In this document: positions 1 through 8,693 of the stretch, piece after piece | Numbering within the stretch: position 1 is the first letter of the stretch | Layout of the letters: the number at the start of each line of letters is the position of its first letter | Source: Duganella sp. | GTDB lineage: Bacteria > Pseudomonadota > Gammaproteobacteria > Burkholderiales > Burkholderiaceae_D | Reading direction: 5' to 3' | Length of the DNA stretch: 43,487 bases | Assembly: GCA_026225475.1 (NCBI GenBank) | Contig: JAMFSU010000028.1 | Location: 1-43,487, forward strand | Program-made: the position numbers and the translations under genes | Notes under the pieces: model-generated | What the model was told of the DNA's origin: nothing | The model's input: only the letters and a program-made list of their open reading frames with translations | Database searches by the model: none

Positions 1-177
1 GCAGCGTTTCGACGCCTGCGCGAGCTGGCGCAACAATTGACTGCCGATGGTATCGTATGCGACACCCTGTCCATGGGCATGTCGGCCGATCTGGCGGCAG
101 CGATTGCCGAAGGTGCCACCATCGTGCGGGTTGGCAGTGCCATCTTTGGTCAGCGTCAAGTACCGCATTCAAATTAG
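1..177 (+). CDS. yggS: YggS/PLPBP-family pyridoxal phosphate homeostasis protein (3' end only)
   Basis: The window opens inside this gene. The readable C-terminal 58 residues include [18 protein letters not shown] and [12 protein letters not shown], the C-terminal signature of the YggS/PROSC family. These are cytosolic alanine-racemase-fold proteins that bind pyridoxal 5'-phosphate and buffer its level and that of amino acids; they have no known catalytic reaction. The TAG stop lies 32 bases before proC, and yggS-proC adjacency is common in proteobacteria, which supports the call. The N-terminal part with the PLP-binding lysine lies outside the window, so intactness cannot be judged. Confidence 0.9.
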   Translation, partial: AAFRRLRELAQQLTADGIVCDTLSMGMSADLAAAIAEGATIVRVGSAIFGQRQVPHSN

Positions 178-209
178 TTTCAAGCGCATCATTCTGAGGA
201 AAACAGCAT

Positions 210-1025
210 ATGTTGAAAATAGGTTTCATCGGTGGCGGCAATATGGCAACCGCATTGATTGGCGGTCTGGCAGGTCAGTTGACCGATGGCGGCAACATTC
301 ATGTGGTCGATATCAATCCCGATTCACTGACCAGCTTGCAACAGCAGTTTGGTGTCACCACGGCATTGCAGATCGATGTCGCGCTGGCCACTTGCGAGGT
401 CATCGTGCTGGCGGTCAAGCCGCAACAAATGCGGCAGGTCGTGGACAGCCTCAAGCCATTCATTGGGGCGCAATTGATCGTCACCATTGCCGCCGGCATT
501 CGCAGCGCTGACTTGTCGCGCTGGCTTGGTGGCCATGCCGCCATCGTGCGCGCCATGCCCAACACCCCCGCGCTGATCGGCAAAGGCATCACCGGTGTGG
601 TGGCCAGCGCGGGTGTGAGCGAACAGCAGCGCAGCAGTGCCGACGCCATTTTGCGCGCGGTCGGCAGCACCGTCTGGCTCAAGGATGAAAGCCTGATCGA
701 TCCAGTCACGGCAGTTTCGGGCAGTGGTCCAGCCTATGTGTTTTATTTCATGGAAGCGATGCAACAGGCAGCGGTCGAACTGGGCCTGACGCCCGAGCAG
801 GGCATCGAACTAGCCAAGGCCACATTTGCCGGTGCGACCGAATTGGCGCTGCGTTCGAGCGAGCCGGTCGGCGTGTTGCGCGAACGCGTGACCTCCAAGG
901 GCGGCACCACTTATGCGGCGTTGACGGCAATGGACAGCGCTGGCGTCAAGCAAGGCATCGTCCAAGCGGTCAAGGCCGCCGCCGCCCGCGGCAAGGAGTT
1001 GGGCGAGGAGTTTGGCAAGGATTGA
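210..1025 (+). CDS. proC: Pyrroline-5-carboxylate reductase
   Basis: This 271-residue protein catalyses the last step of proline synthesis, NAD(P)H-dependent reduction of 1-pyrroline-5-carboxylate, in the cytoplasm. The N-terminus GFIGGGNMATALIGG is the Rossmann dinucleotide-binding turn. The middle has RAMPNTPALIGKG, and the C-terminal dimerisation domain has VSGSGPAYVFYFMEAM and VTSKGGTTYAAL, all family signatures. Length is normal. The ATG is preceded by GAGGAAA at a good distance. It follows yggS by 32 bases and is followed immediately by an NlpD-like gene, so the three may be co-transcribed. Nothing is unusual in the protein. Confidence 0.97.
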   Translation: MLKIGFIGGGNMATALIGGLAGQLTDGGNIHVVDINPDSLTSLQQQFGVTTALQIDVALATCEVIVLAVKPQQMRQVVDSLKPFIGAQLIVTIAAGIRSADLSRWLGGHAAIVRAMPNTPALIGKGITGVVASAGVSEQQRSSADAILRAVGSTVWLKDESLIDPVTAVSGSGPAYVFYFMEAMQQAAVELGLTPEQGIELAKATFAGATELALRSSEPVGVLRERVTSKGGTTYAALTAMDSAGVKQGIVQAVKAAAARGKELGEEFGKD

Positions 1026-1026
1026 T

Positions 1027-1734
1027 GTGAAGCCAGTTTATTTTTTACCGCTGCTACTGGCGGCGCTGCTGACGGCCTGCGCCGGTGCGCCGCAGGCCGA
1101 TGGCGACTTCTACACGGTGCGCAATGGCGATACCCTGTATTCGCTGGGACGCGCTTTCGGTCAGGACTATCACGACCTGGCAGCCTGGAATAAATTGTCG
1201 GACAAGGATGACATCCGTGTCGGCCAGGTCTTGCGTATCCGGCCGTCGGCGGTTGCCAGCCGTAGCGCCCCGGTCAGCAGAAGCAGCAGTACACCGCGCA
1301 AAGCAGTCGCGCCGCCGAGCAAGCAAAAAGACCCCGAGCCACCGGAAGCACCCGCTGCTGGCGAAGTCGCCAGCATGCACTGGATGTGGCCGGCACAAGG
1401 ACAGGTGGTGGCCAATACCGGTCGCAATCAAAAAGGGGTGTCGATTACCGGCAACGCCGGGCAACCGGTATGGGCTTCGGCTGCCGGCAAGGTCACCTAT
1501 GCCGGACGCGGCATCCGTGGCTACGGCAACCTGGTCATCATCAAGCATAGCCGCACCTTGCTGTCGGTCTATGCGCATAACAAGACCATCATGGTCAGCG
1601 AAGGTCAATCAGTCAATCGCGGCCAGCAGATCGCCGAGATGGGCAACAGCGACAGCAGTAGCGTCAAGCTGTACTTTGAAATTCGCGGCAATGGCAAACC
1701 ATTGGATCCGCTGCCTTTGTTGCCCAAGCGGTAA
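1027..1734 (+). CDS. NlpD-like lipoprotein: LysM plus degenerate M23 (LytM) domain
   Basis: From the GTG at 1027 (AAGGA five bases upstream) the protein starts with a short lysine-bearing hydrophobic segment and the lipobox LTAC, giving lipidation at Cys18. A TTG at 1012, overlapping proC, is the alternative start. Residues about 28-70 form a LysM domain (YTVRNGDTLYSLGRAFG ... VGQVLRIRP) that binds peptidoglycan. A Pro/Ser/Lys-rich linker leads to a C-terminal LytM domain. The zinc-site residues of active M23 peptidases are missing: the usual H-x(n)-D stretch reads GVSITGNAGQPVWA, and the final HxH reads LYFEIR. This pattern is that of NlpD/EnvC-type amidase activators, so I infer a non-catalytic activator of a cell-separation amidase at the outer membrane. 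At 235 residues it is shorter than classical NlpD. Confidence 0.85.
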   Translation: MKPVYFLPLLLAALLTACAGAPQADGDFYTVRNGDTLYSLGRAFGQDYHDLAAWNKLSDKDDIRVGQVLRIRPSAVASRSAPVSRSSSTPRKAVAPPSKQKDPEPPEAPAAGEVASMHWMWPAQGQVVANTGRNQKGVSITGNAGQPVWASAAGKVTYAGRGIRGYGNLVIIKHSRTLLSVYAHNKTIMVSEGQSVNRGQQIAEMGNSDSSSVKLYFEIRGNGKPLDPLPLLPKR

Positions 1735-1792
1735 GCAGCCAGGGCAACAGTCATGGCACCGGCAGTTGTTCCCAGTGGTCACGTCAGCGACG

Positions 1793-3385
1793 TCAACTGG
1801 TGCTACGATCGTGTGAGCGCGTTTGTGCCAGATAGTTACTTTTGTCGCAATAGATTTCGCGCGGATCGTACAAGGCGCAAGGCCAACTGGTGAAATGCGC
1901 GACCGAGTCGTGTACATGTTCGGCCAGCAAGGCATCCACCGCGGCTGGCACTGCGGTGGTGTCGTCCCATGCAGAGAGCAGCCATAGCGTATAGGCCGTG
2001 TCCGGATTCGAGATCGTAGGCTTGCCGCTACTGGCTTTTGAAGGCTGACGCCAATCGGCAATACGCTGCTGCAGACGGCGCTGTTCGCCCAGCAATTGTT
2101 TTGCCTGTTCTATTGGATTAGCCGGGACCTCATAGACCCAGTCATTCGGTGGACAAGCGCGGTGATTGTTATCGGTGCTTGCTGCTACTTTTCCACAAAC
2201 GTAAGGATCGATCTTGCCATACAGGTGTCCCAGCACGCGTGTATCGACACGCTGGCGCGCAAGGGTGCCGCGCCAGTGGTAGAGCAGGCGGCGATGTGCG
2301 CGGATCAGCGTTTCGACGTTGCCACCTTCGGTGACGGGTAATGCGGCCATATATTTTTGATACAAGCCGACGACTGGGGAGTCATCGGGTAGCAGGAAGT
2401 ATGGCTGGCGTTGCGCTGTCAGTTGAGATGGCAAACGTATCGGCACCCCGGCACGCAACGCTTCGGCCAGCATATGACGCAAGGGAATATGTGACAGCAG
2501 ATTGCTGCGCCCCTGATCCTCGGGGGTATAGCCGCCGCCAACGTCGGCGTGTACGCCGGGGTAGACCACTTCTTCGCAATTGGCGGGATATTGTAGGTCG
2601 AAGCGCACCGAATCGAGCGGAAATGCCTGTCGCACCTCGTGTCCAGCGACGAAATGCACGCAGCGCTGCACCTCCGCCGGAATCGCCAGCTCGGCGCCCC
2701 AAGCGAGATGCCAGCCCGGGCCGCCGACAGAGGCGACGGTATCGAACAGACCCATAAAAGTAATCCGCAATGGCACGCGGTCGCCGCTCGGCGCCAGCCA
2801 GGTCAGCGATGTGCCGACGCGCTGGCATTTGGTCTTGATGAGTCGCCGCACAAAGGCGCGCGCAGCGGTGGCGCCGCGTGAAAATCCGAAGATGGCAACG
2901 GAAATGTGTTCCATGAATTTCCATGAGCTATACCATTCTTGCTCAAGAATCCGTGAAAATTCAGCCAGCGCATAGCTAATCCGCAGTTCGCCGCCTGCTC
3001 CGAGTGCCAGCCCCATTTTGCCGCCGGCATCGTTGCCTAGCTTGTCGGTATAGCCGACGTGTTTCGGCACCTTGAATGGGGTGCCGACGCCGGGAATGTA
3101 TCTGGTGGCTGATTCGTGTTCAAGGACATCGTCAATCGCAGCGTAATATAGCTTGGCCACATTTGAGAGACGCTGCAAGGGCTCATCGATTTCAAGGTTG
3201 TTGCCGGTGCCATCGAAAAAGAACGCCAGTTGCGGATAGAGGCGACATTTCAGATGGTGCTTTTCCGGACCACTCTTGTTTTCTGGGGAACATCGTTGGT
3301 ACGTGGTTCTATCTCTTGCCCCTTGCGCCTTCGCGTCAATCAGTCCCTGGTCGGAAATCGGGGTGGCTGCCTGGCGTACGGTCAT
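1793..3385 (-). CDS. DUF2235 alpha/beta-hydrolase, T6SS Tle1-like phospholipase effector candidate
   Basis: The 530-residue protein carries the DUF2235 hallmarks: FFFDGTGNN at residues 55-63, the nucleophile elbow GFSRGA with Ser169, FMGLFDTVASVG near 211-222, and GVHADVGGGY with Asp282. DUF2235 includes the Tle1 phospholipases that are delivered by type VI secretion and attack membrane lipids of rival cells. There is no signal peptide, which suits a T6SS cargo. Its ATG overlaps the stop of the upstream DUF3304 gene by four bases (ATGA), so translation is probably coupled. No vgrG, PAAR or other secretion gene is present in the window, so the T6SS role is inferred from family. A housekeeping lipase is possible but less likely given the partner gene. 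Confidence 0.8.
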   Translation of the reverse strand: MTVRQAATPISDQGLIDAKAQGARDRTTYQRCSPENKSGPEKHHLKCRLYPQLAFFFDGTGNNLEIDEPLQRLSNVAKLYYAAIDDVLEHESATRYIPGVGTPFKVPKHVGYTDKLGNDAGGKMGLALGAGGELRISYALAEFSRILEQEWYSSWKFMEHISVAIFGFSRGATAARAFVRRLIKTKCQRVGTSLTWLAPSGDRVPLRITFMGLFDTVASVGGPGWHLAWGAELAIPAEVQRCVHFVAGHEVRQAFPLDSVRFDLQYPANCEEVVYPGVHADVGGGYTPEDQGRSNLLSHIPLRHMLAEALRAGVPIRLPSQLTAQRQPYFLLPDDSPVVGLYQKYMAALPVTEGGNVETLIRAHRRLLYHWRGTLARQRVDTRVLGHLYGKIDPYVCGKVAASTDNNHRACPPNDWVYEVPANPIEQAKQLLGEQRRLQQRIADWRQPSKASSGKPTISNPDTAYTLWLLSAWDDTTAVPAAVDALLAEHVHDSVAHFTSWPCALYDPREIYCDKSNYLAQTRSHDRSTS

Positions 3386-3894
3386 GGGACTTTCCTCTCA
3401 CTGCGAGATTTGCTGGTGCAAGCGCGTCTGGTTGGCGAAAACGCCAGTTCGACCGTGTCGAGGTCATGAAAGATGACGCAGATGTAGTGGTCATCCCGGG
3501 CGGGGTCGGGGCCGTTGGCGGGGAAATGGGTGACTGACGTGCGGCTTTCGGGCGGTAATGTGAGTGCTTTCGTTACAGGGTCGCTTTCTGTGCCCCAGCG
3601 CCAGGAAACGGTCACCGGTTCGCGCCAATCTTCAAGACCAGGAAAACAGCAGGCTGCTTTGCCGCCACCTGAATGCTCGTTGACGTCCCCGGCCCAATAT
3701 TTATCGACGAAAATATTGATCGCGTAGCGATCAGTATGATTCACCGGCACCATTGCCATGGGGTCCGCTGTGCCATCGAAGGGATCATCAGGTAGCGCTG
3801 AAGCAGTGGCGGAGGACGTCAGGGTGAATAGCGCGCAGAAGCCCAGCGCAGTGAGGTGGCGTTGCATGGATGGAAGTCGATGTGGTGATGTCAT
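3382..3894 (-). CDS. DUF3304 exported protein, candidate immunity partner of the lipase-like effector
   Basis: The start at 3894 gives MTSPHRLPSMQRHLTAL, then a hydrophobic stretch and a likely signal peptidase I site after ATASA; 3867 is a second possible ATG, and neither has a strong ribosome site. No lipobox cysteine is seen. The mature part contains NHTDRYAINIFVDKYWAGD, GGGKAACCFPGLEDW and EPVTVSWRWG, the pattern of the DUF3304 family (CC followed by W and a V-x-V-x-W strand). DUF3304 proteins often sit beside Tle-type lipase genes and are thought to neutralise them in the periplasm; that role here is inferred. The gene overlaps the effector start by four bases and comes first in the unit. 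Confidence 0.72.
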   Translation of the reverse strand: MTSPHRLPSMQRHLTALGFCALFTLTSSATASALPDDPFDGTADPMAMVPVNHTDRYAINIFVDKYWAGDVNEHSGGGKAACCFPGLEDWREPVTVSWRWGTESDPVTKALTLPPESRTSVTHFPANGPDPARDDHYICVIFHDLDTVELAFSPTRRACTSKSRSERKVP

Positions 3895-4239
3895 GAAGTA
3901 CCAGCCCTGGAATGAAAGTTGAAAGGAACGACCAGCAGGTTCTGCTGCGCGGCGCAGAGAAAATGCGACAGCGGCCAGCAGTGTGCTGGCGGGCTTGGTC
4001 AGGTTCAATCGGACAGGTCCGGTCTTGGTCGTGTTATTTCAGTGCATCAAGTGTTGAGCCCGCGCACGTGGATCGTCCTCGCGATCAATCCAGAGAGTGA
4101 GCGCGTGTAGTCATTGAGGTGGGAGAGGCGGCGATATCAGCGTGAACGCTTGGCTCAAACTGATACCGGGTCAGATGGTGGGGCAGTGCTCGCGCCCGAA
4201 GAAGGTGGGGCGAAAAAGAATCGGGCAGTTACTCCGGCT
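3895..4239. other. Intergenic region between the DUF3304 gene and ubiA
   Basis: About 345 bases without a convincing gene. It should contain the end of the ubiA transcript and the promoter of the DUF3304/DUF2235 unit, both on the minus strand. I see no clear terminator with a U-tract and no strong promoter hexamers. Short open frames here have no ribosome site and no recognisable product. Confidence 0.5.
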
Positions 4240-5094
4240 TCAGCGCAATGCGTAATCCAGCGCCATACCGCCAAACATGGCTGCCCCAAGCCAGTTGTTA
4301 TGCATGAACGCCGCAAAGCAGCGCGCGCGGTCGCGCTGGTGGATCAAACGATAGTGGTATACCGCGCAGCCGACGGCGATCAACATGCCCAGTGTGAACC
4401 AGGTGCGCAAACCATAGTGCCAGCCGACCGCCCAGAACAGGCCAAGCGCTATGGCATAGCACAGCATCACGGCCAGTACGTCGTAGCGGCCAAAGGTGAT
4501 GGCCGAAGTTTTCATGCCGAGCCTGATGTCGTCGTCGCGGTCGACCATGGCGTATTCGGTGTCGTAGGCGACGGCCCAGAATACATTGGCCACCAGCATC
4601 AGCCATGCCGCGGTTGGCACTGTGCCTTGCAGCGCGGCAAAGCCCATCGGAATGCCGAAGCCGAAGGCAATGCCCAGATAGGCTTGCGGAATCGCAAAGA
4701 AGCGCTTGAAGTAGGGATAACTACCGGCCACGATCAGCGCTAGTAGCGATAACTGTTTGGTCAGGCCATTGAGCGGCACAATCAGCAGGAAGGAAAGCAG
4801 CGCCAGCACTGCCGCCACCATGACCGCTTCCCAGGCTTTGATTTTGCCCGCCGTGAGCGGCCGGTCGACCGTGCGTTTGACATGACGGTCGAAATCGCGG
4901 TCGGCAAAGTCATTGATGGCGCACCCGGCTGAGCGCATCAATATGGTGCCCAGCGTGAAGATGAGCAGGATATGCCAGTCCGGATGACCATCCGAGGCCA
5001 GCCAGAGTGCCATCAAGGTGGGCCACAGCAATAACAGGATGCCGATCGGTTTGTGCATGCGCACCAGACGTGCATAGAGGATCAGCCGGTTCAT
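4240..5094 (-). CDS. ubiA: 4-hydroxybenzoate polyprenyltransferase
   Basis: This 284-residue integral membrane enzyme attaches the polyprenyl tail to 4-hydroxybenzoate in ubiquinone synthesis. The ATG at 5094 ([18 protein letters not shown]) matches the usual UbiA N-terminus; longer starts would add an unrelated leader. The two Asp-rich, Mg-diphosphate-binding motifs are present: NDFADRDFD at residues 61-68 and [12 protein letters not shown] at 178-189. Around eight hydrophobic segments are visible. The window has no ubiC beside it. In related Burkholderiales ubiA often lies near oxyR and recG, which occur about 8 kb away here, with the ugp operon and other genes in between. Confidence 0.95.
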   Translation of the reverse strand: MNRLILYARLVRMHKPIGILLLLWPTLMALWLASDGHPDWHILLIFTLGTILMRSAGCAINDFADRDFDRHVKRTVDRPLTAGKIKAWEAVMVAAVLALLSFLLIVPLNGLTKQLSLLALIVAGSYPYFKRFFAIPQAYLGIAFGFGIPMGFAALQGTVPTAAWLMLVANVFWAVAYDTEYAMVDRDDDIRLGMKTSAITFGRYDVLAVMLCYAIALGLFWAVGWHYGLRTWFTLGMLIAVGCAVYHYRLIHQRDRARCFAAFMHNNWLGAAMFGGMALDYALR

Positions 5095-5415
5095 GTCAGT
5101 TGTCGCTAGCGCAAATGGAAAAGCGACATTATGAACGGTTTTTGCTCTTGGCCGCTGGCTGTGACTGCGTATCAAGCGTGGCCGAAGTGGGCGCCATCCG
5201 ATTGATCCGGATGCGCTGAACGCTTGTGCAGAAAAGCCTCAAAACGTGAACAAACGTACAATAAAAAATGGCTACAGGCCCGTACGGCGCGCTTTTCCCG
5301 TAAATTGACAAAATTATTTGCGATTGCTCAGATTAGACGTTAATGTACGACCCGTGTAACGAGACAGTCACAATGACTTGCTAACATCGGTCACCATTTT
5401 CGGAGGAACCACTTA
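5095..5415. other. Divergent promoter region between ubiA and ugpB
   Basis: About 320 bases separating ubiA (minus) from ugpB (plus). It should hold promoters for both. A short dyad (5366-5378) and the ugpB ribosome site CGGAGGA (about 5400-5406) are visible. I do not see a convincing PhoB box (two direct CTGTCAT repeats), although ugp operons are often under PhoB control. Confidence 0.5.
5366..5378. promoter_or_regulatory. Short perfect dyad upstream of ugpB
   Basis: AGTCA-CAA-TGACT is a perfect inverted repeat about 38 bases before the ugpB ATG, within the likely promoter or early leader. It could be an operator, but at five bases per arm chance occurrence is possible. Confidence 0.3.
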
Positions 5416-6723
5416 ATGAAACTGCATTTGAAAGCCGCTGCCGCTGCTGCTGCGCTGGCACTGATGACCAACTCGGCGTATGCCGTCACCGACGTCACCT
5501 GGTGGCATTCCATGACCGGTGCGCTCAATGAACGCGTCAATGCCATGGCGGAAGAATTCAACAAGAGCCAATCCGACTATCGCGTGTTGCCGGTCTACAA
5601 GGGTACTTACGACGAATCGATGGCCGCTGCGATCGCTGCATACCGCGCCGGTAATGCACCAAACATTCTGCAGATTTTTGAAGTCGGTACTGCCACCATG
5701 ATTTATTCGAAGGGTGCCATCAAGCCGGTCTACGAAGTCATGCAGCAAGCCGGTGAAAAGTTCGACCAGAACGCCTACGTTCCTGCCGTGGCCGGTTACT
5801 ACTCGACTGCCAAGGGGATGATGTCGTTCCCGTTCAACAGCTCGACGACGACCATGTTCTACAACAAGGACTTGTTCGCCAAGGCTGGCCTGGATCCAAA
5901 CAAGCCGCCAGTGACTTGGCAGGAATTCGTCGGCATGGCTGCCAAGATCAAGGCCAGCGGCACGGCCTGTCCTTACACCACAACCTGGCAGTCATGGGTG
6001 CAACTGGAGTCGTTCTCGGCTTGGCACAACACCGAATTGGCGACCAAGAACAACGGTTTCGACGGTCTTGATGCGCGTCTGAAATTGAATGGCCCGCTGC
6101 AAGTGCGCCATATCGAAGACATGTCCAACTGGGCCAAGCAAGGTCTGTTCATCTACGCTGGCCGCAAGGATGAAGCCAACGCCAAGTTCAATGCCGGCGA
6201 ATGCGCGATCATCACCGGTTCGTCATCGGCGTACGCGGATATCCGCAAGAACGCCAAGTTCAAGTTCGGCGTGGCACCACTGCCGTATTACAGTGATGTC
6301 GCCGGCGCGCCGCAAAACACCATGATCGGCGGCGCATCGCTGTGGGTCATGGGTGGCAAGAAGGCCGACGAATACAAGGGGGTGGCAAAATTCTTCACTT
6401 ACCTGTCAAAGCCAGAAGTACAAGCCAAATGGCACCAGGAAACCGGCTATCTGCCTGTGACCAAGGCCGCCTATGAAATCACCCAGAAGTCTGGTTTCTA
6501 CGAGCGTAATCCTGGTACCGATGTCGCGGTCAAGCAAATGATCGTCAAGACCACCGAGAAATCGCGCGGTCTGCGTCTGGGCAACTACGCACAGATCCGT
6601 ACCGTGATCGACGAGGAGCTGGAAAACGTCTGGTCCGGCAAGAAGACGGCCAAGGAAGCGCTCGACAGCGCGACCAAGCGCGGTGACGAATTGCTGGTGC
6701 GTTTCGAAAAAGCCAACAAGTAA
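5416..6723 (+). CDS. ugpB: sn-Glycerol-3-phosphate ABC transporter, periplasmic binding protein
   Basis: 435 residues, the usual UgpB length. A signal peptide (MKLHLKAAAAAAALALMTNS, cleavage after AYA) sends it to the periplasm. The sequence has the UgpB features VTWWHSMTGALNERVN, YKGTYDESMAA, FPFNSSTTTMFYNKD, WQSWVQLESFSAWHN, GECAIITGSSS and MIGGASLWVM. It should capture glycerol-3-phosphate or glycerophosphodiesters and hand them to UgpAE. The start has an excellent ribosome site. It is first in ugpBAEC, and an intrinsic terminator follows it, which would keep binding protein expression above that of the permease genes. Confidence 0.95.
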   Translation: MKLHLKAAAAAAALALMTNSAYAVTDVTWWHSMTGALNERVNAMAEEFNKSQSDYRVLPVYKGTYDESMAAAIAAYRAGNAPNILQIFEVGTATMIYSKGAIKPVYEVMQQAGEKFDQNAYVPAVAGYYSTAKGMMSFPFNSSTTTMFYNKDLFAKAGLDPNKPPVTWQEFVGMAAKIKASGTACPYTTTWQSWVQLESFSAWHNTELATKNNGFDGLDARLKLNGPLQVRHIEDMSNWAKQGLFIYAGRKDEANAKFNAGECAIITGSSSAYADIRKNAKFKFGVAPLPYYSDVAGAPQNTMIGGASLWVMGGKKADEYKGVAKFFTYLSKPEVQAKWHQETGYLPVTKAAYEITQKSGFYERNPGTDVAVKQMIVKTTEKSRGLRLGNYAQIRTVIDEELENVWSGKKTAKEALDSATKRGDELLVRFEKANK

Positions 6724-6734
6724 GCAGCACGATG

Positions 6735-6764
6735 CCAGCGGCGCAGCCTCGGTTGTGCCGCTGG
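6735..6764 (+). other. Intercistronic hairpin after ugpB
   Basis: CCAGCGGCGCA pairs with TGTGCCGCTGG (one G-U) around an eight-base loop, starting 11 bases after the ugpB stop. There is no U-tract, so it is more likely a 3'-end stabiliser of ugpB mRNA than a terminator by itself. Confidence 0.55.
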
Positions 6765-6795
6765 CGAGATGTATGTCAATGCAGCAATCATTCTG

Positions 6796-6828
6796 GCCCC
6801 GCACGTGTTCCGGGGCGCTTCTTTTTTT
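6796..6828 (+). terminator. Intrinsic terminator between ugpB and ugpA
   Basis: GCCCCG, a nine-base loop and CGGGGC are followed by GCTTC and a run of seven T. It lies 73 bases after the ugpB stop and about 94 bases before ugpA. It predicts that only part of the transcription reading ugpB continues into ugpAEC, or that ugpAEC has its own promoter in the 90 bases that follow. Confidence 0.75.
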
Positions 6829-6921
6829 ACATGAGCTGATTTATTGTTCGTGCAACATGTAATCGTTTGCACGATTGCCCTGTTGAAACCAACCGTGGCA
6901 TTTTTAGGGACCTGATTCATC

Positions 6922-7806
6922 GTGGAAAAACGCGCACGTTTTACATCATCCTGGTTGCCGTATGCGCTGGTCGCCCCGCAGATTCTGATCACGATACTGT
7001 TTTTCTTCTGGCCGGCAGTGCAGGCCTTGTATCAGTCGGTCTTACTGCAGGATGCGTTCGGCAGCTACTCGGAGTTTGTCTGGTTTGACAACTTCAAGAC
7101 CTTGTTCGCCGATCCGACCTATCTGGCTTCGTTCCAGACCACTGCCATCTTCTCGATTCTGGTGGCCGTCTGCGGCATGAGCATTGCGCTGATGTTGTCG
7201 GTCTTCGCCGATCGCGTCAGCAAAGGCGCCTCGCTTTACAAGACCTTCCTGATCTGGCCGTATGCGGTGTCGCCGGTCGTGGTCGGGGTGTTGTGGAGTT
7301 TCCTGCTCAGTCCATCGCTGGGTTTGATCTCGCATGTGCTGGCCTGGCTCGGTATTCCCTGGGATTACATGATCAATGGCAACCACGCCATGATCCTCAT
7401 CGTCATCGCCGCCATCTGGAAGCAGATCAGCTATAACTTCCTATTCTTCCTGGCCGGTCTGCAATCGATTCCGAAGTCGCTCATCGAAGCGGCTGCCATT
7501 GATGGCGCCGGTCCGGTTAAGCGCTTCTTCACCATTGTGTTCCCGTTGATTTCGCCGACCACTTTCTTCCTGATGGTGGTCAATATCGTCTACGCGTTTT
7601 TCGATACCTTTGCGATTGTGGAAGCAACCACCCACGGCGGCCCCGGCAAGGACACCGAGATTCTGGTCTACAAGGTCTTTACCGACGGCTTCAAGGGCGG
7701 TGATCTGGGCGGTTCTGCGGCGCAGTCGGTGGTGTTGATGTTCGTGGTGATCCTGTTGACTGTGGTGCAATTCAAATACGTTGAAAAGAAGGTGCAGTAT
7801 GCATAA
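6922..7806 (+). CDS. ugpA: sn-Glycerol-3-phosphate ABC transporter permease UgpA
   Basis: A 294-residue inner-membrane permease with about six hydrophobic segments and the cytoplasmic EAA loop (LIEAAAIDGAGPVKRFFTIVFPLI) that docks on the ATPase. The opening ARFTSSWLPYALVAPQILIT resembles UgpA proteins. It starts with GTG; AGGGA lies about 11 bases upstream, a long but usable spacing. It follows ugpB across a 198-base gap holding a terminator, and precedes ugpE by 33 bases. Confidence 0.93.
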   Translation: MEKRARFTSSWLPYALVAPQILITILFFFWPAVQALYQSVLLQDAFGSYSEFVWFDNFKTLFADPTYLASFQTTAIFSILVAVCGMSIALMLSVFADRVSKGASLYKTFLIWPYAVSPVVVGVLWSFLLSPSLGLISHVLAWLGIPWDYMINGNHAMILIVIAAIWKQISYNFLFFLAGLQSIPKSLIEAAAIDGAGPVKRFFTIVFPLISPTTFFLMVVNIVYAFFDTFAIVEATTHGGPGKDTEILVYKVFTDGFKGGDLGGSAAQSVVLMFVVILLTVVQFKYVEKKVQYA

Positions 7807-7839
7807 CTTGATTCAGAGCCAATCGCAACAGGTGCGCGC

Positions 7840-8691
7840 ATGATAGAACGCCGCCCCATCCTCGATGCGATCAGTCACCTGGTATTGATTATCGGTGCCC
7901 TCATCGTCATTTTCCCGTTGTATGTGGCCTTCGTTGCCAGCACCCAGACCGCCGAGCAATCGGCCACGTCGCCACTGTCGCTGATGCCGGGTACGGAAAT
8001 GATCAACAACTACCGCACCGTGCTGACCGCAGGCGCCTCGGGCCAGGTGTCATCGCCGCCGGTGTCGCGCATGCTGTGGGTGAGTCTGGTGACGGCGCTG
8101 GTGATTGCGATCGGCAAGATCTCGATTTCCATGCTGTCGGCGTTTGCCATGGTCTACTTCCGTTTCCGTGGACGCGGGATTTTCTTCTGGATGATCTTCG
8201 TGACCTTGATGTTGCCGGTGGAGGTGCGCATCACCTCTACCTATCAAGTCATCTCCGACTTCGGCATGCTCAATTCGTATGCCGGCTTGACGGTGCCGCT
8301 GATTGCATCGGCTACCGCCACGTTCTTGTTCCGCCAGTTCTTCCTGACCGTGCCGGACGAATTGGCAGAAGCGGCCCGCATCGATGGTGCCGGACCGTTG
8401 CGCTTTTTCAAGGATGTGATCTGGCCGTTGTCGCGCACCAATGTGATTGCCTTGTTCGTGATCATGTTCATCTACGGCTGGAATCAATACTTGTGGCCGT
8501 TGATGGTGGCAACAGATCAATCCATGTATCCGATCGGCATCGGCATCAAGACGCTGATTTCCGGCGGTGACTCGGCAGTGGAATGGAATATGGTGATGGC
8601 GACGATGGTACTGGCAATGTTGCCGCCGGGCTTGGTCATTGTGGTCATGCAAAAGTGGTTCGTTAAAGGTTTGGTCGATTCCGAAAAATAA
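7840..8691 (+). CDS. ugpE: sn-Glycerol-3-phosphate ABC transporter permease UgpE
   Basis: 283 residues, second membrane subunit of the UgpBAEC importer. The N-terminus [19 protein letters not shown] matches UgpE. About six transmembrane stretches are visible, with the EAA loop [20 protein letters not shown] and the C-terminal [22 protein letters not shown] typical of UgpE. It lies 33 bases after ugpA and two bases before ugpC, so the three are surely one transcript. Nothing unusual. Confidence 0.94.
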   Translation: MIERRPILDAISHLVLIIGALIVIFPLYVAFVASTQTAEQSATSPLSLMPGTEMINNYRTVLTAGASGQVSSPPVSRMLWVSLVTALVIAIGKISISMLSAFAMVYFRFRGRGIFFWMIFVTLMLPVEVRITSTYQVISDFGMLNSYAGLTVPLIASATATFLFRQFFLTVPDELAEAARIDGAGPLRFFKDVIWPLSRTNVIALFVIMFIYGWNQYLWPLMVATDQSMYPIGIGIKTLISGGDSAVEWNMVMATMVLAMLPPGLVIVVMQKWFVKGLVDSEK

Positions 8692-8693
8692 AC

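Noticed and set aside
5129..5311. 60-codon minus-strand frame between ubiA and ugpB
   Set aside because: No ribosome site and no recognisable product; it overlaps the ubiA upstream region.
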